The position numbers were made by a program, and so were the translations under genes. Below are positions 8,959 to 19,531 of a DNA stretch of 64,000 nucleotides, piece after piece. The notes beneath the pieces are model-generated. The model searched no databases. It was not told the origin of the DNA and saw nothing but the letters and a program-made list of their open reading frames with translations. The stretch comes from Oegoconia quadripuncta (lineage: Eukaryota > Arthropoda > Insecta > Lepidoptera > Autostichidae), in assembly GCA_949316235.1 (NCBI GenBank), contig OX438757.1, forward strand, positions 17,361,505-17,425,504. The letters are read 5' to 3'. The first letter of the stretch is position 1. Each line of letters opens with the position of its first letter.

Positions 8959-10784
8959 TTTTATAACACATTTGTGAGGAAATAAATAAAACATGGGGCT
9001 ACTGAAATGAATAAATCTTTAATTATTTGTTAAAACAGTTATAAAAACCAGAACAATTTGAAAAATGTAGTACTACGTTGCCAGTCGGCATTTGTAACAT
9101 AGTCGTACTGTTAACTGTCTTCCTCTCACTCTCCTGAGTGAAAGTAGGAGAAATGAGACCAGAATAGGGCTCTGGCTCTGTAGTTAAGGGCTGCGGCGGC
9201 GGAGGTGGCTGCGGCGGCGGAGATGATGGCGGGATGTATGTGCTCGTTGATGGTCGAGAGTCAGCACGGCCCGGCTCCAAATTAATATTTTTTGTAATAC
9301 AGGAACTGATTTTTTCTTTATTCCTGACTGAATCGTGAATGTAGCCCTCGGCGACGTTGGAGGAACGCCACCCTCCGTGGCGTTTCAGTGTCAATATATC
9401 CGCTCCTGAATCGGCGAGCAATGTAGCCGAGGACCTTCTAAAACTGTGCCCTGTGTATTCATGTGCGTTCTGTAAGTTGAGAAAAGTGGCGATTTGTTTA
9501 GGCATCATTCCAAATTTATTACGGCCGATGGGTTGGCTGGTGCATTTACCATTCTGGTAATTTAGAAAAAATCGATTAGTCTTCGCTTTTGTGGAACGGA
9601 GTGCTGCGTATTTCGTTACGATTTCATAAAAAGGTTGTTGTATTGTAAATGAGCGTGGTATTTTATTCTTTGTGTTCTTGATCTGGACAAGGAGAATTCG
9701 CCCATGGTCCTCGACATCATCAGTGGTTATATTTGTCAGCTCTTGACGTCTGCATGCACCATTTATGCCGAATATTAATGCAACCTGAAAAGAAACAAAA
9801 ACTGTGTAAGTAGGTATAAAATAAAACCGAAGTAGGTACTTATCTAGTTATATCGTAAATAAATACGAAAATTAAAGGAATTATGTTTAATAATTTAGTT
9901 TTAACTGACCTTTGTTGCCAAATATCGGCTATCCGGAGCTTCTTTCAAGTATTTCTCAATATCATCAGCCGCAAATACTTTAGATTTCTTGCTGGTAAAG
10001 CCTTCACCTTTTCTTTTCAGGTAAGCCAGCAAATTTGAATACGGCTTGATATCAACACCATGTTTCGTTCTTACAACACTTTTAAGCATTGAATATTGAC
10101 TCCACAACGTGCTCGGCTTATATTTTTGTGAGAGTTCCATGAAGTAGGCTAAAAAAATGCTTTCTGAAAATGAATGAGCATTTTTGTTTTTTTTCCAGAG
10201 TATGAAATTTTCGTACGCTTGCAAGTACACCTCAACTGATTTTTCAGGTAGAAGGCTTAAAGTAGCTTGTTTCGCCGCGTTTTTAAGATCCGGGGGCGTA
10301 GATTCCATGAAATCCTCGTCGCTTGAAGACATTTTTGCAAATTTTCACAGAGCGCGCGAAATAACTTTTACTTTTTTTGCTCACTTAAATTAGCGCTGCG
10401 CGCGCACAAGCGTTTTTTTTTAATTAGGCAAAGGATACTGCAGACAGCCAGTACAGACAGCCACTAACAAATTAGGAAATTAAAGTTTTGTGTTCTTATT
10501 ATAAATAAATGGTTGTTATTTCTTGTCGAAACTGATTGAAATAAAGATTAATAATTTATTTTAGTGTACAAATACCTCTCAAAGTATTTAATTTTTTAAA
10601 ATTTTTATCAATTTTCGGAATAAAAACTCTTTGCTAGGATTAAAAAAATTACCATAGACGAAACTTCTTGACATTTTTTAAAAAAAAAACCGTACTACTT
10701 TTTAGCCCGAGGCCAAAATGCGCCACTTTTTGAACCTGTTTTTCATAGAAAAAATACCACTTTTCGAGCAAATGTGTTATAAAA
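8959..10784. mobile_element. Putative Crypton-like element bounded by 16 bp inverted repeat
   Basis: TTTTATAACACATTTG at 8959-8974 is perfectly inverted as CAAATGTGTTATAAAA at 10769-10784, enclosing the recombinase gene and ~1.8 kb. Cryptons usually lack inverted ends, so the boundary is tentative. Confidence 0.4.
9023..10332 (-). CDS. Tyrosine recombinase (Crypton-like), two exons, 394 aa
   Basis: Exon 1 is complement(9910-10332), MSSSDEDFMES to LATK; exon 2 is complement(9023-9784), VALIFGINGACRRQEL onward. The 125 bp intron has a GT donor at 9909-9908 and an AG acceptor after a pyrimidine-rich tract, and joining restores frame exactly. The N-terminal half (LPEKSVEVYLQAYENFILWK, then a LAYFMELSQKYKPSTLW block) resembles the SAM-like DNA-binding domain of phage-integrase-type enzymes. 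The C-terminal half carries the catalytic set: Arg in GACRRQ (~153), His-x-x-Arg in GHSFRR (~254-257), His in RHGGW (~277) and the Tyr nucleophile in EGYIHDS (~289). A proline-rich tail follows. Such enzymes cut and join DNA through a 3'-phosphotyrosine. There is no RT beside it, which argues for a Crypton-type element rather than DIRS. It appears intact. A domesticated host gene is an alternative. Confidence 0.78.
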
Positions 10785-10867
10785 TAGTTTTTAGTGGTTA
10801 AAGCGAATGATTGAAACTAAATGTTGTAAATCAACGTATCTATGTAATGATTTAAGAAATTCTCATA

Positions 10868-11070
10868 TTCATCAGCCCGTAAACATCCCACTGTAGGGAT
10901 ATAGGCCTTCCCTCGTATGCGGGATGCGTTTAGGAGCAGTCGGATAAAAACACATAAGCATTTAAATTAAATTTAAAAACTCATTGGTACATGGCCTGCC
11001 TGTATTGGAATCGAACCCGTAACTCCCGAATTGGGGGATCGGGTCTTAACCACTGATCCTCCGACGCTCC
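10868..11070 (-). mobile_element. SINE-D copy, minus strand
   Basis: On the minus strand it starts with a tRNA-like head (CGGAGGATCAGTGGTTAAGA with a GGGTTCGATTCC B-box) and ends in the family tail GGCCTATATCCCTACAGTGG ... CGGGCTGATGAA. About 85 bp of the body present at 21582-21866 is missing. Confidence 0.75.
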
Positions 11071-11079
11071 AGAAAATTA

Positions 11080-11560
11080 ACTTACTCGTAATTAAAAACA
11101 TCAATTGTTAAAAGTTCAAAACTTCAAAGTATTCAAAACGGCTGAACCGATTTACATCAAACACCAGCTTTCGAACATGAATGACGGTTTTTACATCCGT
11201 TGAATCGTTTTGGAGCCACAATGCCACATATAGACCTATGTTACTTTGGTTCCAATTACCCGATATCTCTACGACCTGTTTGCTCTTTCAAAAACAAAAG
11301 GACAGGCTTAAACAGTTAACCGTCCGAGAGAAAGCTTCCCCAAAAACAGCGTGTTTGTGAGCAAGTTTCCTTGTGCGTCGCTCGTCTTACTGTGGCCCTC
11401 ACCCACGCCCTTAATCCACTGCCTTATATGGCAGTTAACGTGATTTCGTTCAGTTGGCAAGTTCATTTTGTAGTGTCGTAGGCAGATTGTTGAGTTAGTC
11501 AATCAACTGAATGTCTAGGCAGAATGTCTATGTATGGCGGACATTTGATACGTGGACAGT
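11080..11560. other. Non-coding stretch
   Basis: It contains GGCTGAACCGATTTACATCA, a phrase common in dispersed lepidopteran repeats, but no gene or complete element that I can define. Confidence 0.35.
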
Positions 11561-11568
11561 ACAATGTA

Positions 11569-11640
11569 TTAGGTCCTTACCTATGAAATTGGCGTTTTGT
11601 ATGAAGAATTTCATTTCAACTTTGTTTTTAGATTTTTTGT
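11569..11640 (+). mobile_element. Truncated MITE end (same family as 13921-14341)
   Basis: TTAGGTCCTTACCTATGAAA follows a TA dinucleotide and matches the outward end of the complete MITE at 13921-14341 for ~70 bp. It then stops where a SINE-A remnant begins. Confidence 0.65.
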
Positions 11641-11847
11641 TATGCACCACGGCTCACCTGATGTTAAGTGAAGATGAAGCAGAATATGGAAGCGTGTTCA
11701 TCCGGATCCCCCCAATTTATCATGGCTATGGTGGATTATCTAGTCTCAAACTGCAGGCCCACAACAAGCTCATTCCTGCTTGGCGGCAGATTTAGGTAAG
11801 ATGGTGGTAGATCGGTCTTCCTACCGTCCACCAAACCGTGTACTAAA
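11641..11847 (-). mobile_element. SINE-A, degraded minus-strand copy
   Basis: The reverse complement shows the family body (CTGCCGCCAAGCAGGAATG-like) and the CACTTAACATCAGGTGAGC tail. The tRNA-like head is gone. Confidence 0.6.
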
Positions 11848-11935
11848 TATGCTCTTGTTCATGTTGGTGGGTTGACAGTGAGGGCACTAGGAACATAATT
11901 TCCTTGGTTCAAAATTATTTCGAAAAAAATAACGC

Positions 11936-12084
11936 TTTTTTTTATCCGCAACGGGTTAGAACTTGACCTCAATCACACCTGAAGTTAGTGAAGATGAGGC
12001 CTAAGGTGGTAGCGTACTGACCCGGAAACCCCATCTTATTTGGGGGACTGGCTATCTTATCTCTGACAACCGGAACACAACAAT
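11936..12084 (-). mobile_element. SINE-A 3' half, minus strand (left arm of inverted pair)
   Basis: It reads as the 3' half of SINE-A in reverse, from the T-rich tail through ACGGGTT..ACTTGACCTCAAT to GACAACCGGAACACAACAATG. It abuts a plus-strand copy at 12085. Confidence 0.8.
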
Positions 12085-12332
12085 GTTGGTGGTATGGCAT
12101 TTTAAATGTCCGCCTGGCTAACTACCACCATCTTATCTAAATCTGCCGCCAAACAGCAATGTTAATCGCATTGTTGTGTTCCGGTTGTCAGAGATAAGAC
12201 AGCCAGCCCCCCAAATGTGTTGGGGTTACCGGGTCAGTACGCTTCCACCTTTCGACCTCATCTTCACTTAACATCAGGTGTGATTGAGGTCAAGTATCAA
12301 CCCGTTGTGCATAAATATATATAAAAAAAAGA
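12085..12332 (+). mobile_element. SINE-A, plus strand, head-less (right arm of inverted pair)
   Basis: It runs from GGTGGTATGGCATTTTAAAT through the conserved body to AACCCGTTGTGCATAAATAT and an A-rich tail. With 11936-12084 it forms a ~400 bp near-palindrome. Confidence 0.85.
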
Positions 12333-12370
12333 CGATTCAATTTCAGCAGCCCGACCGCCAATTCCATTGC

Positions 12371-12779
12371 TTTGGGTATTCAAAGTCAAAGTCAAAGATG
12401 CTTTATTTTGTAGGTACACAGAGTACACTTAAAATAGTCAATTTTACGTTTTTTAAGCTACTGCTTGTTCAAAATGCAATTTTCCCCTGAGAAGAACAAG
12501 CAAGAAACTCGAAGGGTTGCTCTTTTAAAATCAGGGTTTGATTTTACATAAAGGTTTTTATATTTCATTATTTATCGTGAAATAGCCTGGCATGCGAACA
12601 ATCTGATTATGTCCAGGGATAATTATCATCTAAATAGTCTGATATTTTATAATATGCTAAATATATATATATATATATATTGTCATCGTTTACGACGTCA
12701 AGGACGAACAGTGCATTGCTATCGCATTCTGACTATTTTAAGTGTACCCTGTGTACCTACAAAATAAAGCATTTTTGAT
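12371..12779. mobile_element. Retroposon 3'-end remnants in inverted orientation around (AT)n
   Basis: The minus-strand segment 12371-12655 (from CAAAGATGCTTTATTTTGTA to AGTCTGATATTTTATAA) has a second copy on the plus strand at 41822-42030. After an (AT)11-like run at ~12659-12680, a short plus-strand piece of the same end (TTAAGTGTACCCTGTGTACC..AAATAAAGCAT) occurs at 12733-12775. No coding region survives. Confidence 0.6.
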
Positions 12780-13009
12780 TTGTTCACAGCGAAGTTTGAT
12801 GGAAATGGGTCCAGCTTTTAACACAAATGGTTTGTTTCTGTAGTGATATTTTCAGTCTTTCTTTTATTCACGGGATATGGTTTAGGCACCTAAAAAGACT
12901 AGAACCAACTCGTCTTTTCCTGTGGGTATCGTAAAATGCGACTATGGGACTTTGCACCAAAAACCATCTATAAATTGTTTTTGGAGGCCCTGTTTGGTTT
13001 TGACTTTGG

Positions 13010-13260
13010 ACGACCTGTTTGGTGTAGTGGTTAGAAACTCTGCTGCTACACCAAAAGGTCGCGGGTTCAAATCCCGCTAGGGACATATGTTTATATGATG
13101 AATACAGACATGTGTTCCCGAGTTATGGATGTTTTTCATTTATATATGAATATTTACAAAAAAAATATGTATTTGTGTAGTTTGTCAACCATCTCGTATC
13201 CATAATTCAAGCCTAGTTGCTTAGTGTGGAACTAGATGGCGCTGTGTGTATCAAAAAAAA
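13010..13260 (+). mobile_element. SINE-B, full-length
   Basis: The tRNA-like head has an A-box-like GGTGTAGTGGTTAGAAACTC and a B-box GGGTTCAAATCCC, followed by the body ATGATGAATACAGACATGTG and the 3' phrase GGAACTAGATGGCGCTGTGT. It ends in an A-rich tail. Confidence 0.85.
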
Positions 13261-13395
13261 ATCAAAAATCAAAATATTTATTTTCATTCAAGCAAAACAA
13301 TCTTGTACACAATTGTGAGAGTATCCTGTTAAGCTTCTTAACACTTGTGTTAGGATACTCTGCTCTCCATTCTTGTACTTTTTAGAGAAAAAAAC
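13261..13395 (-). repeat. Retroposon tail with stem-loop
   Basis: TCAAAAATCAAAATATTTAT is the reverse of a common LINE/SINE end also seen at 43861. AGAGTATCCT and AGGATACTCT (about 13318-13363) form a stem with an inner GTTAAG/CTTAAC pair. Confidence 0.5.
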
Positions 13396-13920
13396 CTGGA
13401 TTAGTTTGGTTATGTGAGTTGCAAATATATAATGAGAGGTTACTTGGTCAGATATGTGTTTGTGTGCGTGCGTGTGTGTATTTATGTATGTGTATGTGCA
13501 AAGATATTTCTTATATTATGTTATTATTATATTTGCACACCGTCACGTGTGCATTTCTGTATATTTCAAAAGGTGGAGCTTGGACGTTGATGCAAGCATT
13601 AAACTTTTAATATCTGGAACACCCTAACGCTATTGTTTGGGATGTTGGGTTTTGGGATGAGTGCCGTTACGTATGTTTTAATTTTTCAATTTATTAGTTA
13701 ATTCTGTGTTTCGACCTCTACATAAAAGGGAAGGAAATTCATTACAACAATAAAATTATTCAAACCACAAAACGCGGTAAAACGATAACAAATTAAATGG
13801 GCGTTACTTACAAACACAGTAAACATTGCGTACTTACCTACCTATTATTACGTACATTCCCTACACATATTAGGTTACATACTGGTAGTAAATAAATACT
13901 GGAAAAGGGAAAAGTATATA

Positions 13921-14341
13921 TTGGGTCTTTACCTATGAAATTGGACTTTTTTTCCTTCGTTAATCATATGTAACAATTCCTGCGATTTTCAAAGCTACAT
14001 CCAAATTTGTTTTTTATTTGGAAAATGGAATATTATTTCAAGGTTTCACGTGGAATATTTTTTAATTTCTGAGCTAAATCACAAAATAAAAAAAATTTGA
14101 ACAGAGCTCTTTTCATGTGCTTCCCATAATCATTTCTTAGATTCGCTGAAACTTTATAAAGCGGTTACTTTTAAAAATTAACACTGCCTATACTTAACTT
14201 AATGTTATCCGATAATACACACAAAGTTTAGCTAAATTTGGATTTGCCGTTCCCAAAAAAAAATCTAAAATGTTTGTATGGAGAAAACAGTCTTAATGAA
14301 ATTCTTCATACAAAACTCCAATTTCATAGGTAAGGACCTAA
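13921..14341. mobile_element. MITE with ~25 bp TIRs and TA target duplication
   Basis: The left end TTGGGTCTTTACCTATGAAA and the right end (reverse complement TTAGGTCCTTACCTATGAAA) match at 23 of 25 positions. TA flanks both sides (13919-13920 and 14342-14343). It is 421 bp long, AT-rich and has no coding region. TA duplications suggest mobilisation by a Tc1/mariner-type transposase. Confidence 0.8.
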
Positions 14342-14685
14342 TATTAGACTCGTCAAAAGAAATTATATGAGCCCAAACTCAAGAGGTTTACTAGTAGCCA
14401 CTGAAGAGTTCCACCATCTACCTCCTGGCTTCATCATACCAGCTCCAAGATACCTACGAAATTATAGTATACATACATACCAATTTCCAATGCGATACGA
14501 CAATTAGAAGTAAGTTAAAATTGAATTTGTTAGTTACAAATGAAGCTAATAATATAAAAAAGCGTCAATAACTATCACCAAAGATTCGCATCACGAACAT
14601 ACAAAAAATACAGTCAAATTTCTCAAGTTCCTCCTTTTTAAAACCGGTTAAAAATTAAAACTTTTCCTTGTCGGCTTCGAGTAAA

Positions 14686-14765
14686 AAAAGGCTTGACCCC
14701 AATCACACCTGATGTTAAGTGAAAATGAGCGTGAAGCGTACTGACTGACCCGGAAACCTCATCTT
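14686..14765 (-). mobile_element. SINE-A 3' fragment, minus strand
   Basis: It contains CAATCACACCTGATGTTAAG and GCGTACTGAC..CCCGGAAACC, the reversed 3' third of SINE-A. Confidence 0.6.
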
Positions 14766-14769
14766 ATAT

Positions 14770-16260
14770 GAAATAAATACACATATTTAAAATATTTTTT
14801 GTTTAGAAAGAATTTTTAGGAAGATAGGTAAATGAAAATGAAATCACAATCCATCCAATCACACAAAAGTTGCCCCCTCCGCAGCTATACCTGGATCCGC
14901 GCCTGCTGATTGCGCCGGAGGAAGGCAAAGACCGCGTTCCAACAAAACATCGCTAATCTGAATGCAAAGTTAAAGCCAGTCTTTACAGAGGTGTGCTTGT
15001 TCGGCGTCGCAAAGATAAGGCCCGACGTGATAAGATTATGTACCTACTAGTAAACAAGGTCGAAGGACCTGGGATAATAAATTTTGTAAACAGTTTTTAA
15101 CGTAGACCGAGTTCTGACATCTTTATTACTCGACTACAGCGAAGTTGAAAGAAGGGTAATGTATTCAGTGCGTCTGTACGCATGCAGGGTGAAATTTAAT
15201 TCGTGCACCTTCCCAATTGCCCCGTCTAGCGGGCCTCCAAACGGAAGAGATAGCATGAATTGTCATCTCGGGTGACGATTGAGAAAAAAGTACCACTTGT
15301 CCCCTCTGGCATGAAGCGAAAGTGGACAGTTGGGAAAATCTGTCACCCGGGGGGACAGTTTTAGTGGGGACTATTGGGAATAGACGCGTAATCCGTGTTT
15401 ACTGGTGACTGGTTTCTGTCACCTTCATCCATTTGAAAGCGATATTCAAAACGTTGCCATCAAAAAAATCATATATGCACCGCGTATGACCCAAAATTTA
15501 AGTCAAAAAGATCCACGATTGTAATAATAAAGTTGTCCCTTTATTCAGATCAGTTTAACAGCCATTTTCGAACCAAAGTCATCGTTCGGATTACGTGCAC
15601 TAAGCCCCGAATGTGCCGAGGGACACAACCGCATCGTTTCGAGTGTAACGAACCTACACGGGTCATCACACCCGGCATTGTCTGTCACTCCTTACGTTTG
15701 GATTTGTTTGATTTGGAAGGATTGTCGAATCGTGAGAGAAACGAGGCACGAATGAATAAGTAACAACTAATAGTTATAGCTGTATCTTCCGGCTCGTAAA
15801 AGAACTGTACCAACCTGTATCTTCCCGTGGGTGTCAAAAAAGGCAACTCAGAGAGAACGATCACTCGGCCATCGAATAGATTGGTCGATGACTCGATTAA
15901 AAAATGTGGGATTCAGTAACCTCTCGACACGATACACTCGTAATCGGGAATGGTTATTTGAATGATCGTGTTTTGTTTCTTCTTTCTTTTATGATTTTAA
16001 AAATGTACATACACAACTTTTTCACAAAGCAATCGATAACCAAGACTTACCGCAATCATTTGACATTTCTGATCGAAAGAGTAGCCTACAAAATTAGAAA
16101 CCGTTCATTTTTGTATCGGCGATCGAGTCGATTTACTCGGATCGTTATCGACAAAAGTTACAGGAAGCCAAATTGAATTCGATGATCGGTGTCAATCAGC
16201 CACAACTGTCAAAGATGTTCGATTGCCGATCATCGACAAGTTACAGAATTGCACCTCAGG
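14770..16260. other. Non-coding stretch with small unrecognised ORFs
   Basis: Short frames such as 15533-15763 and 15904-16176 show no family motif, intron structure or codon bias that I can point to. A family-E fragment (CCCGTGGGTGTC, ~15785-15850) is the only repeat I recognise. Confidence 0.4.
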
Positions 16261-16267
16261 TCCATTT

Positions 16268-16394
16268 CAGAATGTTGCTCAAGCGTAGATCTGCAATTGA
16301 GCATAGTTAGACCGAGATTCCGCTATACAAGTTACATAAAACTGTACCTTTTTAACTGTCCTCAAGCGGAGATCTCTGCTTGAGTAATATTCTG
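16268..16394. repeat. Foldback, ~25 bp arms
   Basis: Left arm 16268-16292 (CAGAATGTTGCTCAAGCGTA) and right arm 16370-16394 match as reverse complements at ~22 of 25 positions. The central 77 bp is unrelated. Probably a short MITE. Confidence 0.55.
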
Positions 16395-16549
16395 TAATAC
16401 GGGCATAAGACTACTGACACCAAAAAAAACATCTTTATTATTATTATTAAATTCTTTATTGCACACAAAAATAAAATACAAAGAACATTTAACATAGATG
16501 ATGTAGTGTACAAAGGCGGTATAGTTTTATACGTTTCGACGGACTCACC

Positions 16550-16690
16550 CCGTGTCACATGTGCATTTCTACATATTTCGAACGGCGAACCGTGGATGTT
16601 AGTTCAAGCATTAAACTTTTAATGTTTGGGATATCTCTGACTACCCCAGATAGTAGTCACACCTGCCAACTGTACGACTGGGGAATACGG
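16550..16690. repeat. Family-E dispersed repeat fragment
   Basis: GTGTCACATGTGCATTTCTA ... CAAGCATTAAACTTTTAATG ... GGGATATCTCTGAC recurs near 12880-12985, 13550-13640, 41170-41390, 46330-46570 and 54735-55190. It is probably the 3' part of a degraded LINE; I cannot name its clade. Confidence 0.5.
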
Positions 16691-16709
16691 TCAATCCATT
16701 TTTTTATAT

Positions 16710-16950
16710 AATAAATACATATCCTTAGACATACACACAGCGCCATCTAGTTCCACAGTAAGCAACTATAGGCTTGTGTTGTGGATACCATATGGTTGAT
16801 ATACCTATTACATACATTTTTTTTGTAAAGAAATACTTGTTATAAATGAAAACATCCATAACCCGGGTACACATGTCCGTATTCATCACACAAACATATG
16901 GCCCTAGCAGGATTCGAACCCGCAACCTTTTGGTATAGTGGTCAGAGTCG
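16710..16950 (-). mobile_element. SINE-B, minus strand
   Basis: In reverse it shows the 3' end (ACACAGCGCCATCTAGTTCC), the body and the B-box (GGATTCGAACCC). The first bases of the tRNA-like head are replaced at ~16950. Confidence 0.8.
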
Positions 16951-17330
16951 CTGGATCGCTTCTCCAGAGTTAGGATGAAGTACTAACCTAGATAAAAAAG
17001 ATAGAATACAATCATAAAATATAATACAGTACAAATTTAGTTCCACAAAACAAATTGATTTGTAGACAGTGTACGGTGCTAAACCATACAGTAAAATGAT
17101 GAGGATGATAATTGATAGTCTGCTGTCCAATATATTGATTTAATCACTAATTAACAAATAAACTGATAGATTGCTATAATGAGTCCACGTGCCGCGGTGC
17201 GATCATAAGGGCGTTTTGATGTGAACTGGCTTAAATTACGTAAAGGAGAAATGACCGCGTGTCACATTGATGCGTTTGTATTAAATGTACGATTGCTAGA
17301 TCGTACAGACAGCCTCAGTAGGTGTTACTA

Positions 17331-18242
17331 TAGTTGACGCATTACGAACTGAGTCGTCGGGCCATAAACGTCAATAACGATAGGAATGTGCAACGCAATG
17401 CAGTTCGTTATCGATAAAGCTACCTGCGTACGCGCTGTCGATGAGTCACTGTGACCCTCATTAGCACTCTGACTCCTGATTGGTCGTTACGATGCGCCGT
17501 TAGGGTTGTTGTTTTGCTATAAATGTAATTAATGTAATGAAATGTACACAGTCACCTTTGACACTTTCTTGTGCACAATGGAGAATTTATTTTCTAACGT
17601 GGGTTTGAATAAATTAAAAGGTGATATCAACGCTCTAGCTCGGACTGTAATTCACAACGTGTTCCTGTCTTTCAACGAATTGAAAAGTGATCCCGAGAAA
17701 ATAAGTTTACTCAACTTCAATAAACCACGTGACATGGCAGCGCTATTTTGTGGAGTTAGTAGAGCGACCGTGGACCGCATAAAGACAGAAGTCACCCAAT
17801 CGGGCAGCCCGAATATACCGAGAGCAAATTATAAGAAACCTGCGACTGTCACCGATATAGACAGTTTTGATATAAGTGTACTGCGACGCACGATTGATTC
17901 ATTTTATGACAACGGAGAGTATCCATCCGTGACTAAAATTTTAGAAAAATACCGAGAACAGATGCCTGATTTTAAGTGCGGGTATTCTTCAATGAGAAAA
18001 ATTTTAAAGAAAGTTGGCTTTAAATATAAGCAAAATGCCGAAGGACGGAAGTATTTAATGGAAAGAATCGACATAGTCTGTGCCAGAATGGACTTTTTAA
18101 GAAAACTGGACATGCTCAGAAAAACAAATGATCACATCACTATGCCGCTCTATTGTTATGGACGTATTTCTATAGGTGCGAGCGAGATAGACAGATAAAA
18201 ATGATTTATGGCCCGACGACTCAGTTCGTAATGCGTCTACTA
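17331..18242 (+). mobile_element. Tc1/mariner-like deletion derivative with 40 bp TIRs
   Basis: Outer arms 17329-17368 and 18205-18244 are reverse complements with one mismatch over 40 bp (TATAGTTGACGCATTACGAA against TATAGTAGACGCATTACGAA), including the TA target dinucleotide. The 912 bp between the TAs holds only the N-terminal half of a transposase. The catalytic region is missing, consistent with an internal deletion of an autonomous element. Confidence 0.85.
17542..18198 (+). CDS. N-terminal (DNA-binding) half of a Tc1/mariner-like transposase
   Basis: This frame encodes 218 residues; the better start is probably the second ATG at 17578 (MENLFSNVG), because the first twelve residues look untypical. 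It contains a helix-turn-helix-like stretch (MAALFCGVSRATVDRIKTE, ~residues 74-92) and the family block SVTKILEKYREQMPDFKCGY, SMRKILKKVGFKYKQ, RKYLMERIDIV, ARMDFLRKLDMLRKTND. In full relatives the next sequence is a VYLDETW-like strand carrying the first catalytic Asp. Here it diverges after KTND into about 25 unrelated codons and a stop. All DDE/D residues are therefore absent. The product would bind transposon ends but not cut. It could in principle act as a repressor; this is inference. Confidence 0.72.
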   Translation: MYTVTFDTFLCTMENLFSNVGLNKLKGDINALARTVIHNVFLSFNELKSDPEKISLLNFNKPRDMAALFCGVSRATVDRIKTEVTQSGSPNIPRANYKKPATVTDIDSFDISVLRRTIDSFYDNGEYPSVTKILEKYREQMPDFKCGYSSMRKILKKVGFKYKQNAEGRKYLMERIDIVCARMDFLRKLDMLRKTNDHITMPLYCYGRISIGASEIDR

Positions 18243-18479
18243 TAATCATTTATATAGCCTTTATAATAATAGTGTGTTTGATACATAATTTACCCGTTAC
18301 TTAAATTAGCAGAGTTATTTCATTACCCAGTGTTTAGGCCTTGTAGTACAAATTTTTTTGCAACTATTCGAAAAGCTATTTTTATTGTTTTCAGATTTCA
18401 AATTAAAATTTAGGCATTATTTTCAATTAGGCATTTCTTCGTACAGTAATCTACGTTTAAGAAGTCTTCACCCGAAATA

Positions 18480-18780
18480 GGGTTTACGATTCGGATGTCG
18501 CGGGTTCGATCCCCAGCGGGGTACATGTTTAAGTATTCGGTTTGGTTGGTGGTAGGGCATTTTAAATGTCTGCCTGGCTAGCTACCACCATCTTATCTAA
18601 ATCTGCCGCCAAGCAGCAATGTTAATAGCATTGTTGTATTCCGGTTGTCAGAGATAAGATAGCCAGTCACCCAAATGTATTGGGGTTTCCGGGTCAGTAC
18701 GCTTCCACCTTCGACCTCATCTTCACTTAACATCAGGTGTGATTGAGGTCAAGTACCAACCCGTTGTTCATAAAAAAAAA
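18480..18780 (+). mobile_element. SINE-A, nearly full-length
   Basis: It starts within the tRNA-like head (GATTCGGATGTCGCGGGTTC, B-box GGTTCGATCCCC), carries the complete body and ends in ACCCGTTGTTCAT plus an A tail. Confidence 0.85.
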
Positions 18781-18882
18781 GAAACGTCAAACCTGCCCTG
18801 AGTAACTCTTCTTGCATACAGAATCCCGGACCTATGCTCTAGTCTGCATGATTTTTTACATATATTTTCTGTAGTTATCTTT

Positions 18883-19090
18883 AAATAAAACCGACGCGAC
18901 CGCTACGTGTGTGTGTGTCTGTCTGTGGCATCGTATTTCTTAAACGGGGAACCAATTTGATTTTTTTTATTTGAAAGCAGGTTTTCTAGCAGTGGGATTA
19001 TGACATGTTTTATCAAAATAGGTTCAGCGTTTTGTTTTAATCGCTTGTTTTCTCAGGGTTTTCTAAATTTTCAACTAATAGTTATAGTAG
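18883..19090 (+). repeat. Dispersed repeat fragment (GAAAGCAGGTTTTCTAGC family)
   Basis: TTATTTGAAAGCAGGTTTTC and the following TTCAGCGTTTTG part are shared with 27945-28340, where a Jockey LINE end has inserted exactly inside this motif. Parent element unknown. Confidence 0.5.
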
Positions 19091-19429
19091 GTATGTCTTG
19101 TCAACAATATTAACTTTCGAAAATTACTTCGTAAGATTCTATCCTACGTAGTATAACTACGAATACTACGTACCTAGTATGGACATAAGTCTCTCTAAAA
19201 AACTATTTTATATACGTCATAATTTTAAGCACCAATTGTTAAGTATTGTACGTACATTTTTGTGAGAGAAAATAAAACTTTTTGTAACATATCCTAAGTA
19301 TAATTAATGTTATTAAAATATTGTTAATGACAAAATATTTAAAATTCGATTAATACAATGGCTTCAGGCAAAGTGTTTCTATGATGTCAAGAAATATTTA
19401 AATTATGTAAAGTGTCACAAATCATATTT

Positions 19430-19531
19430 TGCACATCTGCATGCAGATTGAATACGTGATTCCTACATTTCTTATCAGACCTTATAAACTGTATTCTGGC
19501 AAATAAATAATTTCTTTCTTTCTTTCTTTAA
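19430..19531 (+). mobile_element. LINE 3' tail with (TTTC)n
   Basis: TATTCTGGCAAATAAATAAT followed by (TTTC)4 is the end of a truncated LINE; the CR1 element at 35426-40855 also ends in a (TTTC)n tail. Confidence 0.5.

Noticed and set aside
13010..13085. tRNA genes at SINE heads (here and at ~15 similar sites)
   Set aside because: A- and B-box-like sequences are present, but the cloverleaf is degenerate and each head continues into a shared SINE body.
15533..16383. Series of small plus-strand ORFs
   Set aside because: No motif, no conserved start context and overlap with a foldback; likely chance.
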